DNA from: Thermodesulfobacterium sp.
GTDB taxonomy: Bacteria > Desulfobacterota > Thermodesulfobacteria > Thermodesulfobacteriales > Thermodesulfobacteriaceae
Length of the DNA: 12,217 nucleotides
Direction: 5' to 3'
Assembly (NCBI GenBank): GCA_021163085.1
Contig: JAGGXL010000038.1
Location: 1 to 12,217 of the forward strand
Within the stretch, counting starts at the first letter, position 1. Each line of letters starts with the position of its first letter. Of this stretch, positions 6,813 to 12,217 are shown piece after piece. The notes under the pieces were generated by a model. The model did no database searches. It was not told the origin of the DNA and was given only the letters and a program-made list of their open reading frames with translations. The position numbers and the translations under genes were made by a program.

Positions 6813-7592
6813 TTACCATTTAATTCTGACTTTAACCCCTCTTTCTGCAAGGTAATTTTTTATTTCTTTTATACTATATATTCCGTAGTGAACCATAGAG
6901 GCAATAAGAGCTGCATCAGCTTTGCCTTCGGTTAATACTTCATAAAGATGTTGAGGATGCCCTGCACCTCCAGAGGCAATAACAGGAATATTTACAGCCT
7001 CGGCTATCATTCTGGTAATGGCTAATTCGTAACCTTCTTTAGTTCCATCAGTGTCTATGGAATTGAGACATATCTCACCTGCTCCGAGATTTTCAGCTTC
7101 TTTTGCCCACCATACTGCATCAATTCCCATAGGTTGCCTTCCACCTTTGATCCAAACTTCATATCCAGAAGGAATTTTTGATGAAGGCTCAACCTTTTTA
7201 ACATCCATTCCAAGAACAATGCATTGTGAACCAAAAGCCTTAGCTCCTTCATAAATAAGTTTCGGATTTAAAACAGCGGCTGTATTTACTGAGACCTTTT
7301 CTGCTCCTGCAAGTAAAACTTCTCTCATATCTTCTAAACTTTTAATGCCTCCTCCCACAGAAAAAGGAATAAAAATGCGTTCAGCAGTTCTTCTAACCAC
7401 ATCAATCATTATTTTTCTGTGCTCAGCACTTGCTGTAATATCATAAAATACTATCTCATCAGCACCTTCCAAATAATACTTTTCAGCCATTTCAACAGGA
7501 TCACCAACTTCTACATTATTTTTAAACTTAATACCCTTGGTGGTTTTTCCATCCTTTACATCTAAACAAACAACTATTCTTTTGCTCAACAT
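6813..7592 (-). CDS. hisF: Imidazole glycerol phosphate synthase cyclase subunit HisF
   Basis: Cyclase half of the HisF-HisH complex. It uses ammonia from HisH to turn PRFAR into imidazole glycerol phosphate and AICAR in histidine synthesis. The (beta/alpha)8-barrel motifs are complete: KRIVVCLDV with catalytic Asp11, FSVGGGIKS (77-85) phosphate loop, SVNTAAV, GMDVKK with catalytic Asp130, and the C-terminal phosphate loop VIASGGAG. The length of 259 is slightly above the usual 252. The start is ATG 7592 with no good Shine-Dalgarno sequence; a TATAAG box about 8 bases before the ATG hints at a short leader. It is the last minus-strand gene, and its stop is 5 bases from that of the convergent VTT gene. 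hisH and other his genes are absent from the window, so the pathway genes are scattered. Confidence 0.97.
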   Translation of the reverse strand: MLSKRIVVCLDVKDGKTTKGIKFKNNVEVGDPVEMAEKYYLEGADEIVFYDITASAEHRKIMIDVVRRTAERIFIPFSVGGGIKSLEDMREVLLAGAEKVSVNTAAVLNPKLIYEGAKAFGSQCIVLGMDVKKVEPSSKIPSGYEVWIKGGRQPMGIDAVWWAKEAENLGAGEICLNSIDTDGTKEGYELAITRMIAEAVNIPVIASGGAGHPQHLYEVLTEGKADAALIASMVHYGIYSIKEIKNYLAERGVKVRIKW

Positions 7593-7633
7593 ATTTAAAA
7601 CTTATAATGAAAATTTTTTAAATAGAACTTTTT

Positions 7634-7655
7634 AAGGGAGAAACTCTCCCTTTTT
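7634..7655. terminator. Inverted-repeat hairpin between the FmdB-like gene and hisF
   Basis: AAGGGAGA (7634-7641) and TCTCCCTT (7645-7652) form an 8-base-pair stem with a 3-base loop. On the plus strand a run of five T follows (7651-7655), which is terminator-like. On the minus strand, the direction in which the flanking genes run, the stem is followed by TTAAAAAG, so it is a poor intrinsic terminator there. It may attenuate or separate hisF from the upstream operon, or protect mRNA ends. The role is uncertain. Confidence 0.4.
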
Positions 7656-7666
7656 AAGATCTAAGC

Positions 7667-7870
7667 TCAACTAAAACTAAATCCCTTTCCTCCACAGGAG
7701 CCCTTACTTGTGGAAGAGCCCTTACAAGTAGAATAAAATCCAGACAATATTTTTTCTATTTTCTGAGATTTACAATAAGGGCATATTAACTCTTTTTCTT
7801 CTTCCCTTTTAAAAATAAGTTTTTCAAAAGTTTTTCCGCATTCTAAACATTTAAATTCATAAATAGGCAT
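7667..7870 (-). CDS. FmdB-family zinc ribbon protein
   Basis: Small 67-residue putative regulatory protein of the FmdB/CxxC_CxxC_SSSS family. The N-terminus MPIYEFKCLECGKTFE is the family signature, with CxxC pairs CLEC and CPYC forming a zinc ribbon. A Ser/Gly-rich tail carries two more cysteines (STCKGSS, GSCGGKG), as is common in the family. Members are named after FmdB of Methylophilus, reported to regulate formamidase, but the function is generally unknown. The ATG at 7870 is chosen over a GTG at 7882 because it gives the standard MPIYEF start and because the GTG lies within the Shine-Dalgarno sequence. It lies 58 bases after sir2 and may share its transcript. Confidence 0.87.
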   Translation of the reverse strand: MPIYEFKCLECGKTFEKLIFKREEEKELICPYCKSQKIEKILSGFYSTCKGSSTSKGSCGGKGFSFS

Positions 7871-7878
7871 AATAAAAT

Positions 7879-7890
7879 CCACCTCCCTTT
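7879..7890 (-). promoter_or_regulatory. Strong Shine-Dalgarno of the FmdB-like gene
   Basis: AAAGGGAGGTGG on the minus strand is nearly fully complementary to the 16S 3' end. It ends 8 bases before ATG 7870. The competing GTG at 7882 lies within this motif, so 7870 is the start. The same 12-mer occurs before fdnG. Confidence 0.65.
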
Positions 7891-7928
7891 ATTTAAGTTT
7901 TAAAAAAATAATAAATATTTTGGGGAAT

Positions 7929-8669
7929 TCAAGAGCTGATATAATGAAAAATTTTGGAAAGTGTTTCAGATGCTTTACCTTTTAAAAAATAATCTGTAAT
8001 AGATTGTGTATAGGGAGTTTCTTCAAAATTTATTTCTACAATTCTGGCATTATTTAATTTTGCAAGATATGGAATTTCAGCAGCCGGGAAAACAACACCT
8101 GAAGTTCCTATAACTAATATAACATCACACCTTTTTGCTTCCCTTTCTGCTTTCTTTCTTACTTCAAAAGGTATAGGTTCTCCAAAAAAAATTACATCTG
8201 GCTTTAAAGGGCTTTTACACTTTGGACAGACAGGATAAGGTAGAGTTTCAATAAGTTCTTTTTTTACCGCTTCTTTTCTACTGCAGTCTAAACATAAAAG
8301 CCATCTGCAGTTTCCGTGAAATTCTATAACATTTTTATTCCCAGCTGATTGATGTAGCCCATCTATATTTTGAGTAATTAACGTTTTTAGATATCCTAAC
8401 TTTTCCATTTCGGCAAGGGCTTTATGGGAAACATTGGGTTTTGCCCTTAGAACTATTTCAAACATCTCTCTTAACATTTTCCACACTTTTGCAGGATTTT
8501 TTAAAAAAGATTCGATATGAGCAAATTCTTCAGGATCGTATTTAGACCAAAGCCCTTGAGATCCTCTAAAAGGAGGAATACCGCTTTCTACAGATATACC
8601 AGCACCTGTAAAAGCTATTGTATAATTTGAAGTTTTTATAAGCTCTGCAACTTCTTTATATAGGTTCAT
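7929..8669 (-). CDS. cobB: NAD-dependent protein deacylase, SIR2 family
   Basis: Sirtuin that removes acetyl (or other acyl) groups from protein lysines using NAD, releasing nicotinamide and O-acetyl-ADP-ribose. In the 246-residue product the NAD pocket shows GAGIS (22-26), PPFRG (32-36) and TQNIDGLH (99-106). Catalytic His118 is in EFHGN, and the zinc site is Cys126, Cys129, Cys148 and Cys151. PDVIFFGE and IGTSGVVFPAA complete the Rossmann fold. The Tyr/Arg pair of the desuccinylase class (VWxFYxxR) is not present (VWKMLREM), so deacetylase activity is more likely (inference). ATG 8669 shares a base with the cutA stop (TGATG), indicating translational coupling; a TTG one codon upstream is less likely. 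The symbol is by family only. Confidence 0.93.
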   Translation of the reverse strand: MNLYKEVAELIKTSNYTIAFTGAGISVESGIPPFRGSQGLWSKYDPEEFAHIESFLKNPAKVWKMLREMFEIVLRAKPNVSHKALAEMEKLGYLKTLITQNIDGLHQSAGNKNVIEFHGNCRWLLCLDCSRKEAVKKELIETLPYPVCPKCKSPLKPDVIFFGEPIPFEVRKKAEREAKRCDVILVIGTSGVVFPAAEIPYLAKLNNARIVEINFEETPYTQSITDYFLKGKASETLSKIFHYISS

Positions 8670-8995
8670 CAAATATCTTTTGTTTCTTTAAGAAGCCAGT
8701 TTAAAAAACACTCATTTGTTTTTTCTATTTTAAATTTGGCTATACAAGGACAAGTGTAGGAATGAAGTTCAAGGATTTTCTTCTCTGCTAATTCTGAAAG
8801 AGATTCTTTTGTCTTCACAATCATGATAGATTCTCTTGATTTTTCTATTTTTTCTTCCCACCAGTACATTGATGTTATCTGGGGATATATATTAACACAT
8901 GCACAGAGCCTTTCTTTTAAAAGGGCTTCCCCTATTTTTTGAGCCTCCTCTTCAGAGCTACAGGTTACATAAAGAAATACTATCTTATCCTTCAT
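8669..8995 (-). CDS. cutA: Divalent-cation tolerance protein CutA
   Basis: Small trimeric ferredoxin-like protein of the CutA1 family (108 residues). It is associated with copper/divalent metal tolerance in E. coli, but its molecular role is unsettled. Family features: VFLYVTCSSEEEAQKIGEAL at the N-terminus, LKERLCACVNIYPQITSMYWWEEKIEKSRES with the signature CVNI and YWWE, MIVKTKESL, and the HSYTCP block (78-83) corresponding to the usual HPYEVP. The start ATG overlaps the moeA stop by four bases (ATGA), and its TGA overlaps the sir2 ATG by one base. It therefore sits in the middle of a translationally coupled trio. Four cysteines (12, 31, 33, 82) plus Cys84 and Cys96 are present, somewhat cysteine-rich for so small a protein. 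Confidence 0.92.
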   Translation of the reverse strand: MKDKIVFLYVTCSSEEEAQKIGEALLKERLCACVNIYPQITSMYWWEEKIEKSRESIMIVKTKESLSELAEKKILELHSYTCPCIAKFKIEKTNECFLNWLLKETKDI

Positions 8996-10224
8996 AAAAT
9001 TTTCACCTCCACCTCTTCATTTTTTTCAAATCCCAGACGGTCTTCAGGAATGCAGAGTATTCCATTTGCCTTCACTAAGGTCATAATAAGACCTGATTTG
9101 CTTAGAAGTGGAGTAGCAAAAAGATTATTATCTTTTTCTTCTAAGTATACCCTTATAAAATCTGTCCTTCCTGCCTGTGAAAAAATGCTTCTTGTTAATT
9201 TAGCTTTAACTTTGGGTTTGTAAATTTTATCTGTCAATCCAAGTAATTTATGTATTATCGGTTTTACAAATAATTCAAAGCATATATAAACAGCTACAGG
9301 ATGACCCGGAAGACCAAAAACAGGTTTTTTATTACATATACCTGCTATAATTGGTTTTCCAGGTTTAATAGAAACTCCGTGAAAAATAACTCCTGGTTCA
9401 CCAAGCTCATTGATGATCTGAGCAGTCATATCTTTTATTCCTGTACTTGTTCCCCCTGTTATTAAAATAATATCTGAGGATTCAAAAGCTTTATCAACAA
9501 CATCTTTAATCTCCTTATAATCGTCTTTAACAATTCCCATTTTGAGAGGAACTCCACCTGTTTCTTCAATTAAGCCCGCTAAGACAAAAGAATTAATGTC
9601 TCTTACCTTTCCCGGTGTTGATTTTTCAGTATGAGGTATGATTTCATCACCTGTAAGGATAATAGAAATTACAGGTTTTTTAACCACCTTTATCTCGTTA
9701 AATCCCAAACCTGCGAGTGCACCTATATCTTGAGGCTTTAATTTGTGCCCCTTTGGTATTACAACCTCTCCCTTTTTAACATCTTCGTCTTCAAAAATTA
9801 CATTTTCACCAGGACCAACAGGTTTTAAGACCTCTATTAAATCAGAAGAGACAACATTTACATGTTCAATCATTACTACTGCATCTGCACCTTCTGGAAG
9901 CATTCCTCCTGTTGCAATTTCAGCACATTCACCAGGCCCTAAAGAAAAAGCAGGAGCTAATCCCATTTGGATATAAGCTTTTACAGTTAAATAAGCAGGC
10001 ATCGTTTCTTTAGCACCAAAAGTGTCTTGAGATCTTACTGCAAAACCATCAACAGTTGACCTTCTAAATCCAGGAAGATTTTCAGGAGCATAAATATCTT
10101 CAAAAGTAATTCTATGATAAGCTTTTTCTATAGGGATAATCTCATAAGATAAATTCTCGGGAGTTATATACTTCAATAAAAGTTCAATACCTTTTTTTAA
10201 ATTAAGATACTTTTTATCAAGCAT
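8992..10224 (-). CDS. moeA: Molybdopterin molybdenumtransferase MoeA
   Basis: Inserts molybdate into adenylylated molybdopterin to make the molybdenum cofactor, in the cytosol. Complete at 410 residues (family about 400). Domain order: N-terminal MoeA domains with RRSTVDGFAV (54-63), where Asp59 matches a residue essential in E. coli MoeA; ATGGMLPEGADAVVMIE (104-120); then the MogA-like MPT-binding domain with TGDEI (191-195), GGTSTGIKD (257-265), PGKP (288-291) and GLPGHPVA (304-311); and domain IV ending in PEDRLGFEKNEEVEVKIL. ATG 10224 lacks a Shine-Dalgarno sequence but has TATAAT 14 bases upstream. It is the first gene of the moeA-cutA-sir2 cluster and is divergent from the formate dehydrogenase, a Mo/W-bis-MGD enzyme that needs this pathway. 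A paralogue acting on tungsten cannot be excluded. Confidence 0.96.
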   Translation of the reverse strand: MLDKKYLNLKKGIELLLKYITPENLSYEIIPIEKAYHRITFEDIYAPENLPGFRRSTVDGFAVRSQDTFGAKETMPAYLTVKAYIQMGLAPAFSLGPGECAEIATGGMLPEGADAVVMIEHVNVVSSDLIEVLKPVGPGENVIFEDEDVKKGEVVIPKGHKLKPQDIGALAGLGFNEIKVVKKPVISIILTGDEIIPHTEKSTPGKVRDINSFVLAGLIEETGGVPLKMGIVKDDYKEIKDVVDKAFESSDIILITGGTSTGIKDMTAQIINELGEPGVIFHGVSIKPGKPIIAGICNKKPVFGLPGHPVAVYICFELFVKPIIHKLLGLTDKIYKPKVKAKLTRSIFSQAGRTDFIRVYLEEKDNNLFATPLLSKSGLIMTLVKANGILCIPEDRLGFEKNEEVEVKIL

Positions 10225-10238
10225 CGCGTTAACACTTA

Positions 10239-10244
10239 ATTATA
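10239..10244 (-). promoter_or_regulatory. Candidate -10 box of moeA
   Basis: A perfect TATAAT on the minus strand, 14 bases before ATG 10224, with only a weak ATTTAT 17 bases upstream of it. Transcription would begin about 7 bases before the ATG, consistent with the lack of a Shine-Dalgarno sequence. In such AT-rich DNA a chance match is possible. Confidence 0.35.
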
Positions 10245-10374
10245 ACTTAAATATTTTAAAAATAAATGCACAAATTTTTGAATAAAAAAAGAAGAAAGAA
10301 AGAAAATAAGCTTAAATAAATCAAAAAAAGTAAAAAATCATATAGAAAATAAAGAATATTAGTTAGAATAGAGA

Positions 10375-10404
10375 TTGACTCAATAATAATTTTAATGATA
10401 AATT
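10375..10404 (+). promoter_or_regulatory. fdnG: Candidate fdnG promoter with extended -10
   Basis: TTGACT (10375-10380) matches five of six -35 consensus bases. TAAATT (10399-10404) follows after 18 bases and is preceded by TGA, giving an extended -10 (TGn). Transcription would begin near 10411, leaving a leader of about 39 bases. The -35 lies within the palindrome ATTGA-C-TCAAT, which could be an operator. Confidence 0.45.
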
Positions 10405-10433
10405 ATAATTATAAATAATAAAATATGATAATA

Positions 10434-10445
10434 AAAGGGAGGTGG
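10434..10445 (+). promoter_or_regulatory. Strong Shine-Dalgarno of fdnG
   Basis: AAAGGGAGGTGG ends 4 bases before ATG 10450. It is nearly full-length complementary to the 16S 3' end, suggesting high translation of the formate dehydrogenase. It confirms the start, which gives a Tat signal peptide. Confidence 0.7.
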
Positions 10446-10449
10446 TAAT

Positions 10450-12217
10450 ATGAGTATTAAATTTACAAGAAGAGATTTCTTAAAGTTATCTATAGGTTCT
10501 TTGGTCTTAAGCTCCTTAGGAATAAACTTAGAGCCTGTTAAAGCATATGCGAAAGAGCTCAAAATTAAGAATGCTAAAGAAACGACAACTATTTGTCCTT
10601 ACTGTTCTGTGGGATGTGGAATTATTGTTTATTCTAAAGGAGGAAAGGTAGTAAATACAGAGGGAGATCCTGACCACGTTATTAGTAAAGGTAAGCTTTG
10701 TCCAAAAGGTGCTTCACTTTATCAGCTTGCCAATAATCCCACAAGACTTTTGAAACCACTTTATCGTGCACCCTATTCTGACAAATGGAAAGAGGTTTCT
10801 TGGGACTGGGCTCTGGATAGAATTGCTAAACTGGTAAAGAAAACCAGAGACAAATATTTTATTTACAAAAACGAAAAAGGTCAGGTGGTAAACAGAGTTG
10901 AAGCAATTGCCCATGTAGGTTCTGCTGCTCTTGATAACGAAGAGTGTTACATTTTACAAAAATTTTTGAGGGCACTGGGGATTGTATATATAGAACATCA
11001 GGCGCGTATATGACATAGTGCAACAGTGGCGGCTCTGGCAGAGTCGTTCGGAAGAGGAGCTATGACAAATCACTGGGTTGATATGAAAAACTCTGATGTA
11101 ATTTTAGTAATGGGTGGAAATCCTGCTGAAAATCATCCAGTATCCATGCAATGGATACTCAAAGCTAAAAAAGAAAGGGGAGCAAAACTTATTGTTGTAG
11201 ATCCAAAATATACAAGAACAGCCTCTCAGGCAGATCTTTTTATTCAGATTCGTCCAGGAACAGATATAGCTTTTCTTGGAGGGTTAGTTAAGTATATTAT
11301 TGATAATGAACTTTATTTTAAAGACTACATAGTAAATTATACAGATGCAGCCTTTTTAGTAGATCCTAATTTTAAGGATACCGAAGATTTGGGTGGTGTA
11401 TTTTCTGGATACGATCCTAAAAAGAAAAAATATAATAAATCCACTTGGAAGTATCAACTTGATGAGAATGGAATCCCCAAGAAGGATCCCACTTTAAAGG
11501 ACCCTAACTGTGTATTTCAGTTATTGAAAAAGCATTTTTCAAGATACACAATAGATGTGGTTTCTGAAATTACTGGTGCACCAAAAGAAAAGATTTTAGA
11601 GGCCTACAAGATTTATGCTTCAACTGGAAAGCCGAACAAAGTTGCTACTGAATGTTATGCAATGGGATGGACTCAGCATACAGTGGGGACACAGAATATT
11701 AGATGTATGGCAATTATTCAACTTCTTCTCGGAAATATTGGAATGGCTGGTGGTGGAGTAAATGCATTAAGAGGAGAATCTAATGTTCAGGGTTCAACAG
11801 ACATGTGTCTACTTTTCCACATATTACCTGGTTATTTACCAATGGTGAGAGCTTCTCATGTGGATTTGAAGACTTATATAAAAAAAACAACCCCTAAGAG
11901 CAATGACCCCAAGAGCTTGAACTGGTGGAAGCATAGATCTAAATATATTGTTAGTCTTCTTAAGGCTTTCTGGGGAGATTATGCAACCCCTGAGAATGAT
12001 TTTTGTTTTAATTATTTACCCAAACTTGACGACGGCAAAGCTTATAGCTGGTATGACCTTTTTGATGCTATGTATAAAGGTAAGATTAAGGGATTTTTTG
12101 CCTGGGGACAAAATCCTGCATGTTCCAGTGCTAATGCTAATAAAGCAAGACAGGCTCTTTCAAAGCTTGACTGGTTAGTATGTGTAAATCTTTGGGATAG
12201 TGAAACTGCATCTTTCT
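10450..12217 (+). CDS. fdnG: Selenocysteine formate dehydrogenase alpha subunit, FdnG type (partial, 3' end outside window)
   Basis: Catalytic subunit of a periplasmic formate dehydrogenase (FDH-N/FDH-O type), oxidising formate to CO2 at a Mo- or W-bis-MGD centre. The N-terminus is a twin-arginine signal (TRRDFLKLS, then a hydrophobic stretch to about AYA-KE), so it is exported folded. A [4Fe-4S] motif follows: CPYCSVGC with LCPKG. The TGA at 11011-11013 is codon 188. The frame stays open after it and continues as HSATVAAL, then FGRGAMTNHWVDMKN, GGNPAENHPVSMQW and VVDPKYTRTA. This aligns with E. coli FdnG around its Sec196-His197, so the TGA is read as selenocysteine. The visible 589 codons end at the window edge; about 1,000 residues are expected, with beta and gamma subunit genes likely beyond. 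A caller that stops at TGA would report a false 187-residue protein. Confidence 0.95.
11011..11013 (+). other. Selenocysteine UGA codon (Sec188)
   Basis: In-frame TGA followed directly by a His codon, inside the context ARI-Sec-HSATVAAL, corresponding to the active-site Sec-His of FDH-N/FDH-O alpha subunits. The reading frame remains open and family-like for 400 codons afterwards, so this is recoding and not a nonsense mutation. The organism must carry selA, selB, selC and selD elsewhere. Confidence 0.93.
11028..11048 (+). promoter_or_regulatory. Candidate bacterial SECIS hairpin
   Basis: GCGGCTCT (11029-11036) pairs with AGAGTCGT (11040-11047), with two G-U pairs, around a short GGC loop. 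A further G-U pair closes 11028 and 11048. The apical loop lies about 24 bases after the UGA, close to the spacing in E. coli fdhF, and G bases are in the loop. This is the expected place for SelB binding. The fold is drawn by eye; its fine structure (bulged U, GU in the loop) is not proven. Confidence 0.55.

Larger units (their letters stand above)
10225..10449. promoter_or_regulatory. Divergent moeA/fdnG control region
   Basis: This 225-base, very AT-rich non-coding stretch separates the divergent moeA and fdnG starts. It holds a candidate promoter for each gene and a purine-only-like tract on the plus strand (about 10281-10310, GAAGAAAGAAAGAAAA). It also holds a palindrome ATTGA-C-TCAAT (10374-10384) and a perfect 12-base palindrome TTATAATTATAA (10403-10414). 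No ORF, tRNA or riboswitch is recognisable. Confidence 0.6.

Noticed and set aside
7051..7254. Open frames on both strands within hisF
   Set aside because: They are shadows of hisF in other frames; hisF shows all catalytic residues.
7883..7928. Intrinsic terminator after sir2
   Set aside because: There is a T7 run on the minus strand but no GC-containing stem in front of it; the fmdB-like gene may be transcribed from upstream.
9743..9976. Plus-strand open frame within moeA
   Set aside because: Antisense shadow of conserved moeA coding sequence.
10450..11013. A complete 187-residue molybdopterin oxidoreductase fragment ending at TGA
   Set aside because: The frame continues without break past the TGA with full FdnG homology, and the TGA matches the active-site selenocysteine position, so it is not a separate protein or a nonsense pseudogene.
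11948..12178. 76-codon plus-strand open frame
   Set aside because: It lies in another frame of the formate dehydrogenase coding sequence, which is clearly family-like here; no homology or ribosome site.

Overview
The window looks like chromosome from an AT-rich (roughly one-third GC by eye, not computed), anaerobic, probably thermophilic Gram-negative bacterium. The pointers are a selenocysteine formate dehydrogenase of the periplasmic FdnG type, its molybdenum-cofactor gene moeA alongside, Lys/Glu/Ile-rich proteins, and envelope genes of the lipid-phosphatase and ArnT-like kinds. A Thermodesulfobacterium-like organism fits, but this is a guess from gene content and composition. There is no tRNA, rRNA, insertion sequence or CRISPR array.

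Layout. (1) 1-498, minus strand: an H-NOX haem/NO sensor whose last part is out of frame and which runs off the left edge. (2) 661-6807, plus strand: a tightly packed run of seven genes: MTH1187-family thiamine-binding protein, argG, small transaldolase/fructose-6-phosphate aldolase, PAP2 phosphatase, ArnT/PMT-like glycosyltransferase, radA and a VTT (TVP38/DedA-like) membrane protein. Neighbours touch or are separated by at most about 15 bases, so they are probably co-transcribed, although their functions are mixed (thiamine binding, arginine, sugar phosphate, envelope, DNA repair). (3) 6813-10224, minus strand: moeA, cutA, sir2, an FmdB-type zinc ribbon and hisF. The first three are translationally coupled by ATGA and TGATG overlaps. 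(4) 10225-10449: an AT-rich divergent control region. (5) 10450 to the right edge, plus strand: the formate dehydrogenase alpha subunit. It is read through an in-frame UGA (selenocysteine 188) with a downstream hairpin, and is cut off by the window after 589 codons.

How the genes fit together. The clearest functional link is moeA (molybdenum insertion into molybdopterin) divergent from fdnG, which needs a molybdenum or tungsten bis-MGD cofactor. The PAP2 and ArnT-like genes overlap by 17 bases and form a plausible lipid-modification pair: one removes a phosphate from a membrane lipid, the other transfers a sugar from a polyprenyl carrier. Most other genes are housekeeping.

The observations most worth checking are the double frameshift in the H-NOX gene, the selenocysteine/SECIS island, the PAP2-glycosyltransferase pair with its PSCH motif, and the short-leader promoters.
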